Numbered from the stretch's first letter, positions 8,321 to 16,371 are shown. The stretch: 35,623 nt of DNA from Chloroflexota bacterium (GCA_029782225.1 JAKOVF010000086.1:1-35623), one strand, 5' to 3'. A program made the numbers and translations. The notes: generated by a model from the sequence alone, not told the origin.

Positions 8321-9444
8321 TGCCCCTCCAAACTATTCAAACTCACATCCCCGCAGGCTTCATTGACCTGGGCGTCGGCGATCCGCAATTTGACCTGCTG
8401 CCCCTCCAACTTCTGCGAGACGCTGCGCAAGATCGTTTGAGCCAAAGCGATAATTCCTTCCTCCAGTACGGTGCCGAACAAGGTGATGGATATTTTCGCG
8501 CGGCGCTGGCGGATTTTCTGTCCCCGCGCTATGGATTTCCTGTTTCGTATGAGGAACTCTTCGTCACTTCGGGAATCTCGGGCGGGCTGGACTTGCTCTG
8601 CACGCTGTTCACCAAACCGGGCGATACCATCTTCGTGGAGGAACCCAGCTATTTCCTCGCCCTGCGGATTTTTGCGGATCACGGACTGCGCGTCGTTTCA
8701 ATTCGGACGGATGAAAACGGACTGGTTTCGGAGGAGCTGATTGAAGCTCTGAAAATTCATCGGCCCAAATTTCTTTATATCATTCCTACCTTCCAAAACC
8801 CGAGCGGACACACACTTTCCGAAGAACGCCGCGCACAAATTGTATCTATTGCGCAGGAGCGTGGTTTTCTCATTCTTGCAGATGAGGTCTATCAGTTTCT
8901 TAGCTACACACTGATACCGCCAAAACCCTTTGGCGCATACATCAACTCGGAACATGTCATTTCGCTGAATACATTTTCAAAGATCCTCGCCCCCGGTCTG
9001 CGCCTGGGGTGGTTGCAAACCCACGCAAGTCTTATGCAGAAAATCGTCAGTTGCGGTGTTCTGGACAGCGGTGGCGGGATGAATCCGTTCACGTCCGCGA
9101 TCGTGCGGAGCGTGATTGAAACCGGCGGTCTGGAGAAGAACATTGACAGGTTGGTAAGCGTTTTCAGCACGCGCGTCAACGTGATGGATGAATGCCTGAG
9201 GCAGCATTTACCCGATGCCAGATTCACCACTCCACACGGCGGATACTTTTTCTGGGTCAACCTTCCCGGTATAGATGCACAAGCATTACAGACAAGAGCA
9301 CGGACACATCAAGTCGGTCTGCGCCCGGGGATTCGCTTCTCCAGTCAAAATGGATTGCAGGATTATTTCCGTTTGAGCATTTCATTCTACGACAGCGACC
9401 AGATCGAGGAAGGGATCATCCGCCTGAAACGAAGCGTGTCATAA
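8320..9444 (+). CDS. PLP-dependent aminotransferase (class I/II, MocR/2-aminoadipate type)
   Basis: A 374-residue fold-type I aminotransferase. PLP-binding features are the Asp188 strand (LILADEVYQF), SLNTFSK with Lys221 as the Schiff-base lysine, and RLGW (228-231) for phosphate binding. QNPSGHTLSEERR (159-171) matches the LysN/AroH/2-aminoadipate-like subgroup, which often has broad amino-acid specificity. It has no N-terminal wHTH, so it is not a MocR regulator. It starts at the ATG placed by a leaderless promoter and is followed 42 bases later by the CPBP protease gene on the same strand. It is divergent from the E1 gene, so a role in branched-chain amino-acid turnover is possible but unproven. 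Confidence 0.88.
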   Translation: MPLQTIQTHIPAGFIDLGVGDPQFDLLPLQLLRDAAQDRLSQSDNSFLQYGAEQGDGYFRAALADFLSPRYGFPVSYEELFVTSGISGGLDLLCTLFTKPGDTIFVEEPSYFLALRIFADHGLRVVSIRTDENGLVSEELIEALKIHRPKFLYIIPTFQNPSGHTLSEERRAQIVSIAQERGFLILADEVYQFLSYTLIPPKPFGAYINSEHVISLNTFSKILAPGLRLGWLQTHASLMQKIVSCGVLDSGGGMNPFTSAIVRSVIETGGLEKNIDRLVSVFSTRVNVMDECLRQHLPDARFTTPHGGYFFWVNLPGIDAQALQTRARTHQVGLRPGIRFSSQNGLQDYFRLSISFYDSDQIEEGIIRLKRSVS

Positions 9445-9486
9445 CAATCTGCTCAGGCAACCGTAATTCCTATCAGAGAGGCATTC

Positions 9487-10422
9487 ATGGACTGGTTTTC
9501 GCAGAGTCATCTTTTTGAACTGGCGCGGCGGGGCAAGCGCCTGACCAATATTCTGCTCGTGATTCCCATTTCCTTCCTGACCATTATGTTCTTCGGGCAG
9601 CTCGGCGGAATCCCCGTGTTCATTATCATGGCAATCCTCTACGGCCCGCCAACAGGCACCGAGCCGCCCTGGTATTTCCCTTCACCGCTTTTATCAGGCT
9701 TCTGGGCGGCAGCGATCCTGGTCTCCTCCTTTTTCCTGATGTATGTGATTATAGGTTTGTGGGTCATACTCTTTGAAAAACGCCCCTTTTGGACTCTTGG
9801 CTATGAGCGGAAAAACGCGCTCAAAAAATATTTGCGCGGCTTCCTGTTAGGGATGATGGTTTTTAGCGCGGCGGTTGGCATCCTCGCGGCATTCCATTTT
9901 GTTGGATTCGAAAATTCGGATCCATCTCAACGCGGATTCGCCGCGCTGGGCGGAGTCTTATTCATCCTGATCGGTTGGATCGTGCAGGGCGGCGCCGAGG
10001 AACTCGTGGCACGCGGTTGGATTCTCCCCGTCGTGGGCGCACGTTATCGCCCGTGGATCGGACTTGTTGTCTCGGCCCTCTGCTTTTCGGCGTGGCATGG
10101 ACTCAATGCACACCTCAGCGTTATCGCTGTCATCAACCTGGCGTTGTTCGGCATCTTTGCAGCCCTCTATGCAATGCGTGAAGGCTCGCTCTGGGGCATT
10201 AGCGCGCTGCACTCGGCATGGAACTGGGTGCAGGGCAACTTCTTCGGATTTGCAGTGAGCGGTTCGAGCTTTGGCGGCGGGACTTTGATCGACCTCGTGG
10301 AAAAAGGCCCCGATTGGATGACTGGCGGTCTGTTCGGACCCGAGGGTGGTCTCGCCGTTACGCTGGTCTTGGTCGTCGGGATCGGGATTATCCTGTTTTG
10401 GAAATCAAAACCCGCAACATAA
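9487..10422 (+). CDS. CPBP family intramembrane glutamic endopeptidase
   Basis: A 311-residue protein with about eight membrane segments and the three CPBP (Abi/CAAX protease) motifs: EELVARGW (Glu171, Glu172, Arg176), FSAWHGLN (His204) and HSAWNW (His242, Asn246). Members cleave prenylated or other membrane peptides, or act in bacteriocin self-immunity. An AGAGAGG ribosome site precedes the ATG. The gene ends before a strong hairpin. Its substrate cannot be inferred. Confidence 0.9.
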   Translation: MDWFSQSHLFELARRGKRLTNILLVIPISFLTIMFFGQLGGIPVFIIMAILYGPPTGTEPPWYFPSPLLSGFWAAAILVSSFFLMYVIIGLWVILFEKRPFWTLGYERKNALKKYLRGFLLGMMVFSAAVGILAAFHFVGFENSDPSQRGFAALGGVLFILIGWIVQGGAEELVARGWILPVVGARYRPWIGLVVSALCFSAWHGLNAHLSVIAVINLALFGIFAALYAMREGSLWGISALHSAWNWVQGNFFGFAVSGSSFGGGTLIDLVEKGPDWMTGGLFGPEGGLAVTLVLVVGIGIILFWKSKPAT

Positions 10423-10455
10423 GGTGACAGTCACCTTGAAAGTGACTGTCACCTT
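10421..10455. terminator. Perfect 12-bp hairpin between convergent genes
   Basis: GGTGACAGTCAC (10423-10434) pairs with GTGACTGTCACC (10442-10453), flanked by AA and TT. It sits between the converging CPBP and degV genes, so a bidirectional terminator is likely. The motif may also be a dispersed palindrome, since AAGGTGACAGTCACCTT is itself self-complementary. Confidence 0.6.
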
Positions 10456-10457
10456 TA

Positions 10458-11294
10458 TTACCTCTTCACTGCCGCAAACCCCAATCCATTGGGCCCAAGA
10501 TGCGTGCCGATCACAGCCGTCACATTGACGAAGAGAATGTCCCTCGGCACCGACTGGCTTGCCCGTTGCATCATCTCGGTCAACAGTCCCCGCGCACGCT
10601 CTGGTGCATTCGTATGCAGGATCGCCAGCCGTTCGTATTCCCCGCCTGACAGTAAAGAAGTCAACATGCGCGCGTCGGCCTGTTTTGTGGTCCGCACTGC
10701 GCCAATTGCCTTGACCACTCCCTCTGTGAGCTCGATCATGGGCTTGATCGAAAGCAATCCGCCCAACATTGCCACCGCCGCGGGAACGCGTCCACTGCGC
10801 CGCAGATATTCCATCGTATCCAGCGCGGCGTTGACTGTTAATCGTTGCCGCGTAGACTCGATCGCCTCCAATGCGGGCTTCAGGCCCGCCTCCGCCATTT
10901 CGGCCGCAGCTAACACTTGAAAACCAATTCCCATGGAGAGCGAGCCGCTGTCCACGCAGGTCACCTGACCGGGAAATTCCGGTGCAGCCTGTCGCGCCGA
11001 ATTGATGATGGTCGTCAGTTGCGAGGCCGCATGGATGGAAAGGACATGCTCACAACCGGCATTGAGCAGTTTCTCATATCGGGTGTGGAACTCTCCAATC
11101 GAAGGGGCAGCAGTTGTCGGCGGAGTGCGAAGCGCTGGTAATCGTCTGTAAAAATCCTCGCGCGATATTCCGGCACCATCTGCATATTCCTTGCCCTCAA
11201 GGATCAATATCGTGGGGACAACTTCAATTCCATGTTCTTCAATCAGAAATTGGGGAAGGTCTGAAGTCGAGTCAGTGACGATGCCGAGTGTCAT
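10458..11294 (-). CDS. DegV family fatty-acid-binding protein (FakB-like)
   Basis: A 278-residue DegV protein, which in Firmicutes (FakB) holds a fatty acid for phosphorylation by FakA. Seen: IVTDSTSDLP (5-14), the TTAAPSIGEF lipid-pocket segment, SIHAASQLT, and RSGRVPAAVAMLGGLLSIKP typical of the family. Length is normal. The putative partner fakA lies at 12998 on the same strand but is not in one operon, since the PadR pair intervenes. AAGGGAAAG acts as the ribosome site and a TATAAT box is on the minus strand at 11330-11335. Together they would feed acyl-phosphate into phospholipid synthesis. Confidence 0.9.
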   Translation of the reverse strand: MTLGIVTDSTSDLPQFLIEEHGIEVVPTILILEGKEYADGAGISREDFYRRLPALRTPPTTAAPSIGEFHTRYEKLLNAGCEHVLSIHAASQLTTIINSARQAAPEFPGQVTCVDSGSLSMGIGFQVLAAAEMAEAGLKPALEAIESTRQRLTVNAALDTMEYLRRSGRVPAAVAMLGGLLSIKPMIELTEGVVKAIGAVRTTKQADARMLTSLLSGGEYERLAILHTNAPERARGLLTEMMQRASQSVPRDILFVNVTAVIGTHLGPNGLGFAAVKR

Positions 11295-11370
11295 AGCTTT
11301 CCCTTGCCTATCAATGAATATAGCATATGATTATAGCCCCGAAGCACTGATGGTCCACATATACTTACCC

Positions 11371-11407
11371 TTGACAATACTGTATAATACACAGTATAAT
11401 GTGATGT
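11371..11407 (+). promoter_or_regulatory. Promoter of the padR operon
   Basis: TTGACA (11371-11376), 18 bases, TATAAT (11395-11400), with a start expected near 11407. A second TATAAT at 11383-11388 is too close to the -35 to be its partner. Confidence 0.7.
11377..11397. promoter_or_regulatory. Predicted PadR operator (7-7-7 dyad)
   Basis: The perfect inverted repeat ATACTGT-N7-ACAGTAT lies between -35 and -10 and overlaps the -10. PadR regulators usually bind such AT-rich dyads in their own promoters, so autorepression is the natural reading. Confidence 0.65.
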
Positions 11408-11417
11408 AGGTTGAGAT

Positions 11418-11747
11418 ATGACAAACACTGAATCGCTTGAAAACGTCATTTTGGAGCTGCGGCGCGGCGTGATCGTCCTGGCAGTCCTCAGTCAGCTTGG
11501 CGCGGAGCAATACGGATACTCACTTCTCAAAGCATTGTCTGACCAGGGCCTGGAAGTTGACCAGGGAACGCTGTACCCCCTCCTCCGTCGGCTCGAATCG
11601 CAGGGACTTCTGCAATCAGTCTGGAAGCTCGAGGAAGCGCGGCCCCGCCGTTATTACATCATCAGCGCGGAAGGCAAGAAACTTTTGCCGAAGCTGAAAA
11701 AGGAATGGACCGGCATCGTGTCTGTCATGGACAAGATGCTGGCATAA
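11418..11747 (+). CDS. PadR family transcriptional regulator
   Basis: A 109-residue winged-helix protein with the PadR layout: ILAVLSQLGAEQYGYSLLKAL (helices 1-2), then DQGTLYPLLRRLESQGLL (recognition helix) and RRYYIISAEGKKLL (wing). It is the short form, with only the DNA-binding domain and a brief tail helix, typical of the PadR proteins paired with a HAAS-domain membrane protein. The next gene is that partner, 15 bases downstream. An operator-like dyad lies in its promoter. Confidence 0.92.
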   Translation: MTNTESLENVILELRRGVIVLAVLSQLGAEQYGYSLLKALSDQGLEVDQGTLYPLLRRLESQGLLQSVWKLEEARPRRYYIISAEGKKLLPKLKKEWTGIVSVMDKMLA

Positions 11748-11762
11748 GAAAAGGAAGCAAGA

Positions 11763-12821
11763 ATGAAACTCATTGACCGCTATGTTGCTGAAGTCGGTAG
11801 GCGATTATCCCTTGTGAGAGGACGAGCCGACATCGGGAAGGAACTCCGTTCTACGCTCGAAGATATGCTGGAAGACCGCGCTCGAAAAGCCGGGCACCCT
11901 GCGGATGAAGCAATGGAGATCGAATTGCTCAAGGAATATGGCGCGCCGGACAAGGTGGCCGCAACATACAACCCGCATCCTTATTTGATCGGGCCGCGCA
12001 TGTTCCCGTTCTTCACGATGGTTCTGAAGATCGTGTTGACTGTGCTGACCATTGTACTGCTTGTGACGACGGGCATCCGAGTGGCTACATCGCCGCTGAG
12101 CGGCCCCGAATTTGTCAAAGCAATCGGGGAAGGCCTGGCAGGCATTGTTTCTGCCGCCATCGCGGCTTTTGGGAACATTGTGCTGGTCTTTGCCATCCTC
12201 GAACGTTTTGTTCCAACCTCCGAATTCAGGATGGACGAAGGGAAGGAATGGGACCCCACATCCCTGATCAAGGAACCGGAACCTCAGGATGTCAAACCGT
12301 GGGAACCCATCTTTGCGATAGTCTTCATCTTCATCGCGCTGAGCATCTTCAACTTCAACCAGCAGTGGTTGAGTCTCCAGTACGGCTATAACAATGGACA
12401 GTACATTGGCTGGTGGGTTTCCGGGCAGGGCCAACAGGGTGTCATCCCACTGTTTAGTGATGCCTTCTTCCGCTGGCTGCCGCTCATGAACATCGCCTGG
12501 GTGGCGGAAATTATCCTCAACGGAATGCTCCTGCGTACCAGCCGCTGGGATATACCCACCCGATTGCTTTCCATTGGGATCAAAGCCTTCCAGATCGTGA
12601 TCCTTGCGCTGCTGCTCAGCGGCCCATCTATTCTGGGAATCACACCCGAATCCCTGAAAGCCAGTGGCGTCTTCGATGCAAATACGGCACAAACTCTGGG
12701 AACAATGGCACAGACAGGAGTCCGCATTGCACTTGGACTGGGCATTTTCGGGACAGTCGTTGAGATCATCAAAACAGGCTACAAGATGGTGACACAAGGA
12801 CTGGTAACCGCTACAGCATAG
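11763..12821 (+). CDS. HAAS-domain membrane protein, PadR partner
   Basis: A 352-residue protein with an N-terminal cytoplasmic HAAS-like helical domain (about 1-75: IDRYVAEVGRRL...DIGKELRSTLEDMLEDRA...LLKEYGAP) followed by about six membrane helices and a final basic segment. HAAS domains are typically encoded next to PadR and thought to transmit a membrane signal to it or to an ABC system. AAGGAAG is a good ribosome site. No transporter gene is adjacent. It ends just before a strong terminator. The sensed signal is unknown. Confidence 0.8.
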   Translation: MKLIDRYVAEVGRRLSLVRGRADIGKELRSTLEDMLEDRARKAGHPADEAMEIELLKEYGAPDKVAATYNPHPYLIGPRMFPFFTMVLKIVLTVLTIVLLVTTGIRVATSPLSGPEFVKAIGEGLAGIVSAAIAAFGNIVLVFAILERFVPTSEFRMDEGKEWDPTSLIKEPEPQDVKPWEPIFAIVFIFIALSIFNFNQQWLSLQYGYNNGQYIGWWVSGQGQQGVIPLFSDAFFRWLPLMNIAWVAEIILNGMLLRTSRWDIPTRLLSIGIKAFQIVILALLLSGPSILGITPESLKASGVFDANTAQTLGTMAQTGVRIALGLGIFGTVVEIIKTGYKMVTQGLVTATA

Positions 12822-12837
12822 CACGCTCGTAACGCAA

Positions 12838-12868
12838 CGGGCGCAGAAATCTGCGCCCGCTTTTTGTT
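12838..12868 (+). terminator. Rho-independent terminator of the padR operon
   Basis: A 9-10 bp GC-rich stem, CGGGCGCAGA / TCTGCGCCCG (12838-12859), is followed by CTTTTTG. Confidence 0.85.
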
Positions 12869-12875
12869 TGATCCT

Positions 12876-12991
12876 GTCATTGCGAGGGCAAAGCCCGAAG
12901 CAATCTCCGAATAGCCATCAGATCCGATGAATAATATACCCCTAATCAATCTGAGATTGCTTCGTCGGGCTACCGCCCTCCTCGCAATGAC
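12876..12991. repeat. Palindromic GTCATTGCGAGGG...CCTCGCAATGAC repeat
   Basis: Outer arms GTCATTGCGAGGG / CCTCCTCGCAATGAC and inner arms GAAGCAATCTC / GAGATTGCTTCG, with the same design as copies at 4297 and 5651. It lies between the convergent padR-partner and fakA genes. Confidence 0.85.
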
Positions 12992-12997
12992 GAAATA

Positions 12998-14665
12998 CTA
13001 CTCTATCGAAACAATGAACTGATAATGCGGCTGGCCGCCTTCCTGCACTTCGATTTCCAGCGAGGGATACTTCTTTCCAATCACATCCTTGATCCGATTT
13101 GCTTCGCCGTGAGGCATACCCTCGCCGTAGAACAACGTGATCAATTCATGCGCTCCCGCATCCGCTTTATCCAGCAGTTCCATGACGGCATGCTCAACCG
13201 TATCGGAGGACGCCACCAGCTTTCCATCAAGCAGGGCGATCACCTGCCCCTCTTTCACTGCGACTCCGTCAATCTCAACAGAACGCGTGGCGACCGTGAT
13301 TTCACCGCTCTTGACTGTGCTCAAGGCTTTCGTCATTTTGTCAGCAACGGAATCAAGTTCCCCGTCCGGGTTGAGCGAGAGCATCGCCGCCAGTCCCTGT
13401 GGCACAGTACGGCTCGGCACAACCGCGACCTTCTTAACTGTCACATCCCTGGCCTGATTCGCAGCCATGATGATATTTTTGTTGTTCGGCAAAATGATGA
13501 CCTTGTCCGTCGGCAGGTTTTCAAAGGCGCTCAAAATATCCTGCGTCGAGGGATTCATGGTTTGACCGCCAGATACAACCGAAGCCACGCCTAAACTCGC
13601 AAAAATACGGCTGAGGCCTGTGCCAGGCGAAACCACCACCACGGCGATTTGACCGGGTTCCACCGTGCTAAGTTGGATCTGTGGAACCTTGCCCTTCTGG
13701 ATTTCGTCCATCTGTGCCAGGAGGTTTTCCATGGCCACTTTCGTGATCGTACCAATCCCCATAATGTAATCAATAGGCTCGTAGCGTTTTTCCAATGGCA
13801 CATGGATGTGCATGCGATACATCCCTTCGCCCTCCCCCACCTGAATGGATGTGCCCATCTCTTCAAGCTTCCCATAGAATTTCGGCAGTTCAAGCTCCCC
13901 GTTCGGGAAGAAATCCACCACCACTTCGTAATCCTGTCCCTCTTCCACTTCACTCAGCGCGTCTTCCAGGTTCATCGCTGAGATCGGTTGTACTGTCATC
14001 GTTGGCGTTTCAAGCGACTCGCCGTAAATGTGCCGCAACATTCCTTCCAGAATAAAGAACAGGCCTTTGCCGCCCGAATCGACAACGCCAGCCTGTTTGA
14101 GGACGGGAAGCAGCTCGGGCGTTTTTTGGACAGCCTCATCCGCGGCCCTGACTGCGATCTCGAGCACTTCAATCGGGTCATGCGCGGACCCGGCAACTGC
14201 CTCCGTTGCTGCGGCCACTTCCCGAGCGACGGTTAGAATCGTCCCTTCCACCGGCCGTACCACACCCTTATAAGCGGTGTCGCGCGCATCCCCAAATGCC
14301 TTGACGAGGGTCGGCACATCCAGAATCTCTTTTTCGTGGACGCTGCGCGAGAATCCGCGCCACAACTGCGAAAGGATCACGCCCGAATTGCCGCGTGCAC
14401 CCATCAGCGCGCCTTTGGAAACCGCAGCCGCCATCTCACTCACATTGCGTGTGCCGAGGTCCTTGATCTCATTCCAGGCAGATTGCAGAGTCAACACCAT
14501 ATTGGTGCCGGTGTCTCCATCCGGGACAGGGAAAACGTTCAACGCGTTGACCGTTTGCTGATTGGTACGGAGCCAGGTCAGGCCGGCCTCCACCAGCCGT
14601 TTCAGCGACTGGCCATCCACCGGCGTCCTGCGGAATTTTTCAACGCGTGCATTGTCAACAGCCAT
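12998..14665 (-). CDS. fakA: Fatty acid kinase catalytic subunit FakA (DhaL/DegV-partner, YloV type)
   Basis: A 555-residue protein with the FakA layout: N-terminal DhaL kinase domain (about 1-200) with the Mg-ATP motif FPVPDGDTGTNM (Asp49, Asp51), then GARGNSGVILSQLWRG and DSGGKGLFFILEG, a middle domain (about 230-330) and a C-terminal DegV-like domain (about 330-555: LSLNPDGELD...EITVATRS...ITLFYGEGM). It phosphorylates fatty acids held by FakB/DegV (candidate at 10458). It is translated from a TAGGAG site that contains the stop codon of asp23, so it is coupled to asp23 as in yloU-yloV of Firmicutes. Confidence 0.92.
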   Translation of the reverse strand: MAVDNARVEKFRRTPVDGQSLKRLVEAGLTWLRTNQQTVNALNVFPVPDGDTGTNMVLTLQSAWNEIKDLGTRNVSEMAAAVSKGALMGARGNSGVILSQLWRGFSRSVHEKEILDVPTLVKAFGDARDTAYKGVVRPVEGTILTVAREVAAATEAVAGSAHDPIEVLEIAVRAADEAVQKTPELLPVLKQAGVVDSGGKGLFFILEGMLRHIYGESLETPTMTVQPISAMNLEDALSEVEEGQDYEVVVDFFPNGELELPKFYGKLEEMGTSIQVGEGEGMYRMHIHVPLEKRYEPIDYIMGIGTITKVAMENLLAQMDEIQKGKVPQIQLSTVEPGQIAVVVVSPGTGLSRIFASLGVASVVSGGQTMNPSTQDILSAFENLPTDKVIILPNNKNIIMAANQARDVTVKKVAVVPSRTVPQGLAAMLSLNPDGELDSVADKMTKALSTVKSGEITVATRSVEIDGVAVKEGQVIALLDGKLVASSDTVEHAVMELLDKADAGAHELITLFYGEGMPHGEANRIKDVIGKKYPSLEIEVQEGGQPHYQFIVSIE

Positions 14666-14677
14666 GAGTCTTTGCTC

Positions 14678-15034
14678 CTAATCGGTATTGCTTACACGTA
14701 AGCCAGCCACATGGACGTTGACGCTGTTGACATGAAGCCCCAATGCCTTTTCCACATGAAAGCGAACGATATTCCCCACACTTTCAGCCACTGAATTGAT
14801 GCGAGTTCCATATTCGACAATGATGTGAATGTCAATATCGATATCTTCCCCGTTGTAGCGGACGGAGACACCCCGGGAAGGGTCGCGCGTGATCGTATGG
14901 ACAAGTCCATCTGCAAGATTTTTCGGGGCAAGTCCCACCACGCCATAGGATTGCAGAGTCGCGTGATATGCAATCGCCGCCACCGCATTCGGGGAGATGT
15001 GGATCCCGCCTAGTGATGTAGTTTCTTCACCCAT
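14678..15034 (-). CDS. Asp23/Gls24 family protein (YloU-like)
   Basis: A 118-residue Asp23/Gls24 (DUF322) protein: GGIHISPNAVAAIAYHAT at the N terminus and the VRYNGEDIDIDIHIIVEYGTRI strand pair, then VRFHVEKALGLHVNSVNVHV. The family is linked to envelope stress and, as YloU/AmaP relatives, often precedes fakA. I chose the ATG at 15034 because GAGGA lies 6 bases before it; an upstream ATG at 15046 would overlap that ribosome site. It is first gene of a two-gene operon with fakA. Confidence 0.88.
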   Translation of the reverse strand: MGEETTSLGGIHISPNAVAAIAYHATLQSYGVVGLAPKNLADGLVHTITRDPSRGVSVRYNGEDIDIDIHIIVEYGTRINSVAESVGNIVRFHVEKALGLHVNSVNVHVAGLRVSNTD

Positions 15035-15116
15035 TGGTTTCCTCATTCATAGGATTGGAGTCCAACGCCTGACCATCCCCACAGGGGACCGGACGTTAGG
15101 TTGATTTTGGACAAAC

Positions 15117-15159
15117 AGTCCAAAGTCAGGTCCCTGGTCGGATACCAAGACTTTGGACT
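15117..15159. repeat. AGTCCAAAGTC hairpin, 11 bp
   Basis: AGTCCAAAGTC (15117-15127) and GACTTTGGACT (15149-15159) form a perfect inverted repeat between asp23 and rpmB. A related hairpin (GTAGTCCAAA / TTTGGACTAC) lies at 24354. No function is evident. Confidence 0.6.
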
Positions 15160-15191
15160 TCACTCACAACCATCTATTTTAGCATCTTATC

Positions 15192-15227
15192 TTGAATAAG
15201 GGTGTGTTCTATGGTAAAATGCCGTGC
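15192..15227 (+). promoter_or_regulatory. rpmB promoter
   Basis: TTGAAT (15192-15197), 17 bases, TGG-TAAAAT (-10 at 15215-15220 with extended TG). The transcription start is expected near 15227, giving a leader of about 36 bases that carries AAAGGA. Confidence 0.7.
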
Positions 15228-15262
15228 TTTTGGAATCATGGAACGGAAAGGAATCTTCAAGA

Positions 15263-15448
15263 ATGGCTAAGTGCAATAACTGCGGCAAAACGACCACTTT
15301 CGGACACAATCGCTCCTTCTCACAGCGCGCCACCAACCGCAAGTTCAAACCGAACCTGCAAAAAGTGAGCATCATGGAGAACGGGCACCTTGTCAAGAAG
15401 ACGCTGTGCGCCAAGTGCATCAAAACACTCGGCAAATCAGCGGCCTGA
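15263..15448 (+). CDS. rpmB: 50S ribosomal protein L28
   Basis: A 61-residue bacterial L28. It is the zinc-binding form with two pairs, CNNCGK (4-9) and CAKCIK (about 49-54), and the conserved HNRSFSQRATNRKFKPNLQ core. The frame is open from 15224, but the ATG at 15263 with AAAGGA before it gives the normal L28 start MAKCNNC. It is a monocistronic gene with its own promoter and terminator, divergent from asp23-fakA, the same arrangement as in Firmicutes. Confidence 0.97.
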   Translation: MAKCNNCGKTTTFGHNRSFSQRATNRKFKPNLQKVSIMENGHLVKKTLCAKCIKTLGKSAA

Positions 15449-15469
15449 GGCTCGAGTTCTTTGCTACGA

Positions 15470-15496
15470 AAATCGCGGCTTTCGCCGCGGTTTTTG
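15470..15496 (+). terminator. Rho-independent terminator after rpmB
   Basis: The stem CGCGGC-TTTC-GCCGCG (15474-15489) is followed by GTTTTTG. Confidence 0.85.
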
Positions 15497-15515
15497 TTTA
15501 ACTCAGATCTTTCAC

Positions 15516-15541
15516 ACCTGCACTTGCGCCAGGTGCAAGTG
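15516..15541. repeat. Interleaved palindrome CACCTG-CACTTG...CAGGTG-CAAGTG, copy 1
   Basis: CACCTG pairs with CAGGTG and CACTTG pairs with CAAGTG, in the order a1-a2-b1-b2, so the two pairings interlock. A near copy is at 16345. The two copies bracket rpe. Confidence 0.6.
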
Positions 15542-15645
15542 TTGTGAGGGCGACAGCCTGAAGCAATCTCCGCTGGTTCAGGATAATCTTAGCAATGAGC
15601 TAATGACGTTTAGTTGGGGATTGCTTCCCGAAGGCTCGCAACAAC
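15541..15645. repeat. Degenerate palindromic GAAGCAATC repeat
   Basis: Outer arms GTTGTGAG / CTCGCAACAAC and inner arms GAAGCAATCTCC / GGATTGCTTC show the same two-level design as the 4297 family, but with a changed outer arm. It ends two bases before the rpe stop codon. Confidence 0.6.
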
Positions 15646-15646
15646 A

Positions 15647-16309
15647 TCAACCGATCGCTTCTCGCAACGCCCAAATCCCTGCCTGGATTCCCCTTGGATA
15701 TTTGAATACTGCACTTCCTGAAACAAAGGCATTTGCCCCGGCATTTTTCACAATGGGTAACGTGTTGGAGGCGATCCCTCCGTCGACCTCGAGGTATGCT
15801 TCCGAACCGATCCCATCCAGCCGCCGGCGGATTTCGGTGATTTTGCCAATTGTCTCCGAGAGGAATGCCTGTCCTCCAAATCCAGGGTTGACGGTGAGCA
15901 CGAGCACCAGATCCGCCAGGTGAAGGACCGGATCAATCATGACAACCGGCGTGCCGGGGTTAAGCGTCACGCCGGCGCGGCAACCGAGCGATCTAATATG
16001 TTCCAGCGTACGATGAATGTGTGGACATGTCTCAACATGAACGGTGAGTCCGCTCGCACCAGCTTCGGCAAACGCCTCCAGATACCGCTCTGGCTTCTCG
16101 ATCATCAGATGCACATCCAGTGGAAGTTTGGTCGCCCGCCTGCAGGCTTCAACGATCAAAGGGCCGACCGTCATGTTAGGGACGAAATGACCATCCATCA
16201 CATCCACATGAATCCAGTCTGCGCCGGCAGATTCACAGGCGGCAATCTGGCTGGCAAGCTGCGTAAAATCAGCAGATAAAATCGAGGGGGCAATTATATA
16301 GTTTGTCAT
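15647..16309 (-). CDS. rpe: Ribulose-phosphate 3-epimerase
   Basis: A 220-residue TIM-barrel enzyme interconverting ribulose 5-phosphate and xylulose 5-phosphate in the pentose phosphate pathway. Signature segments are all present: APSILSADF (7-15), HVDVMDGHFVPN (metal His/Asp), LDVHLMIEKPE, TVNPGFGGQ (phosphate/metal region) and EVDGGI with the catalytic Asp. Length is typical. No clear ribosome site precedes the ATG at 16309. It is flanked on both sides by a matching interleaved palindrome. The kinase gene lies upstream on the same strand, as in the Firmicute prkC-rpe-rpmB neighbourhood. Confidence 0.96.
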   Translation of the reverse strand: MTNYIIAPSILSADFTQLASQIAACESAGADWIHVDVMDGHFVPNMTVGPLIVEACRRATKLPLDVHLMIEKPERYLEAFAEAGASGLTVHVETCPHIHRTLEHIRSLGCRAGVTLNPGTPVVMIDPVLHLADLVLVLTVNPGFGGQAFLSETIGKITEIRRRLDGIGSEAYLEVDGGIASNTLPIVKNAGANAFVSGSAVFKYPRGIQAGIWALREAIG

Positions 16310-16344
16310 AGGGATCAGGGAATAATCGCCGCCATCCTTCGGCT

Positions 16345-16371
16345 CACCTGCACTTGCGTGCGGTGCAAGTG
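16345..16371. repeat. Interleaved palindrome CACCTG-CACTTG...CGGTG-CAAGTG, copy 2
   Basis: The same a1-a2-b1-b2 order as the copy at 15516, with one base different in b1. It lies between the kinase stop and the rpe start. Confidence 0.6.

Noticed and set aside
11805..12824. Open frame of 339 codons on the minus strand opposite the HAAS-domain protein
   Set aside because: Its Cys/His-rich composition is typical of an antisense shadow; the + strand gene has promoter, ribosome site, operon context and terminator.
15047..15262. Riboswitch or structured leader before rpmB
   Set aside because: Only the AGTCCAAAG hairpin and an ordinary promoter are visible; the predicted transcript starts downstream of the hairpin.
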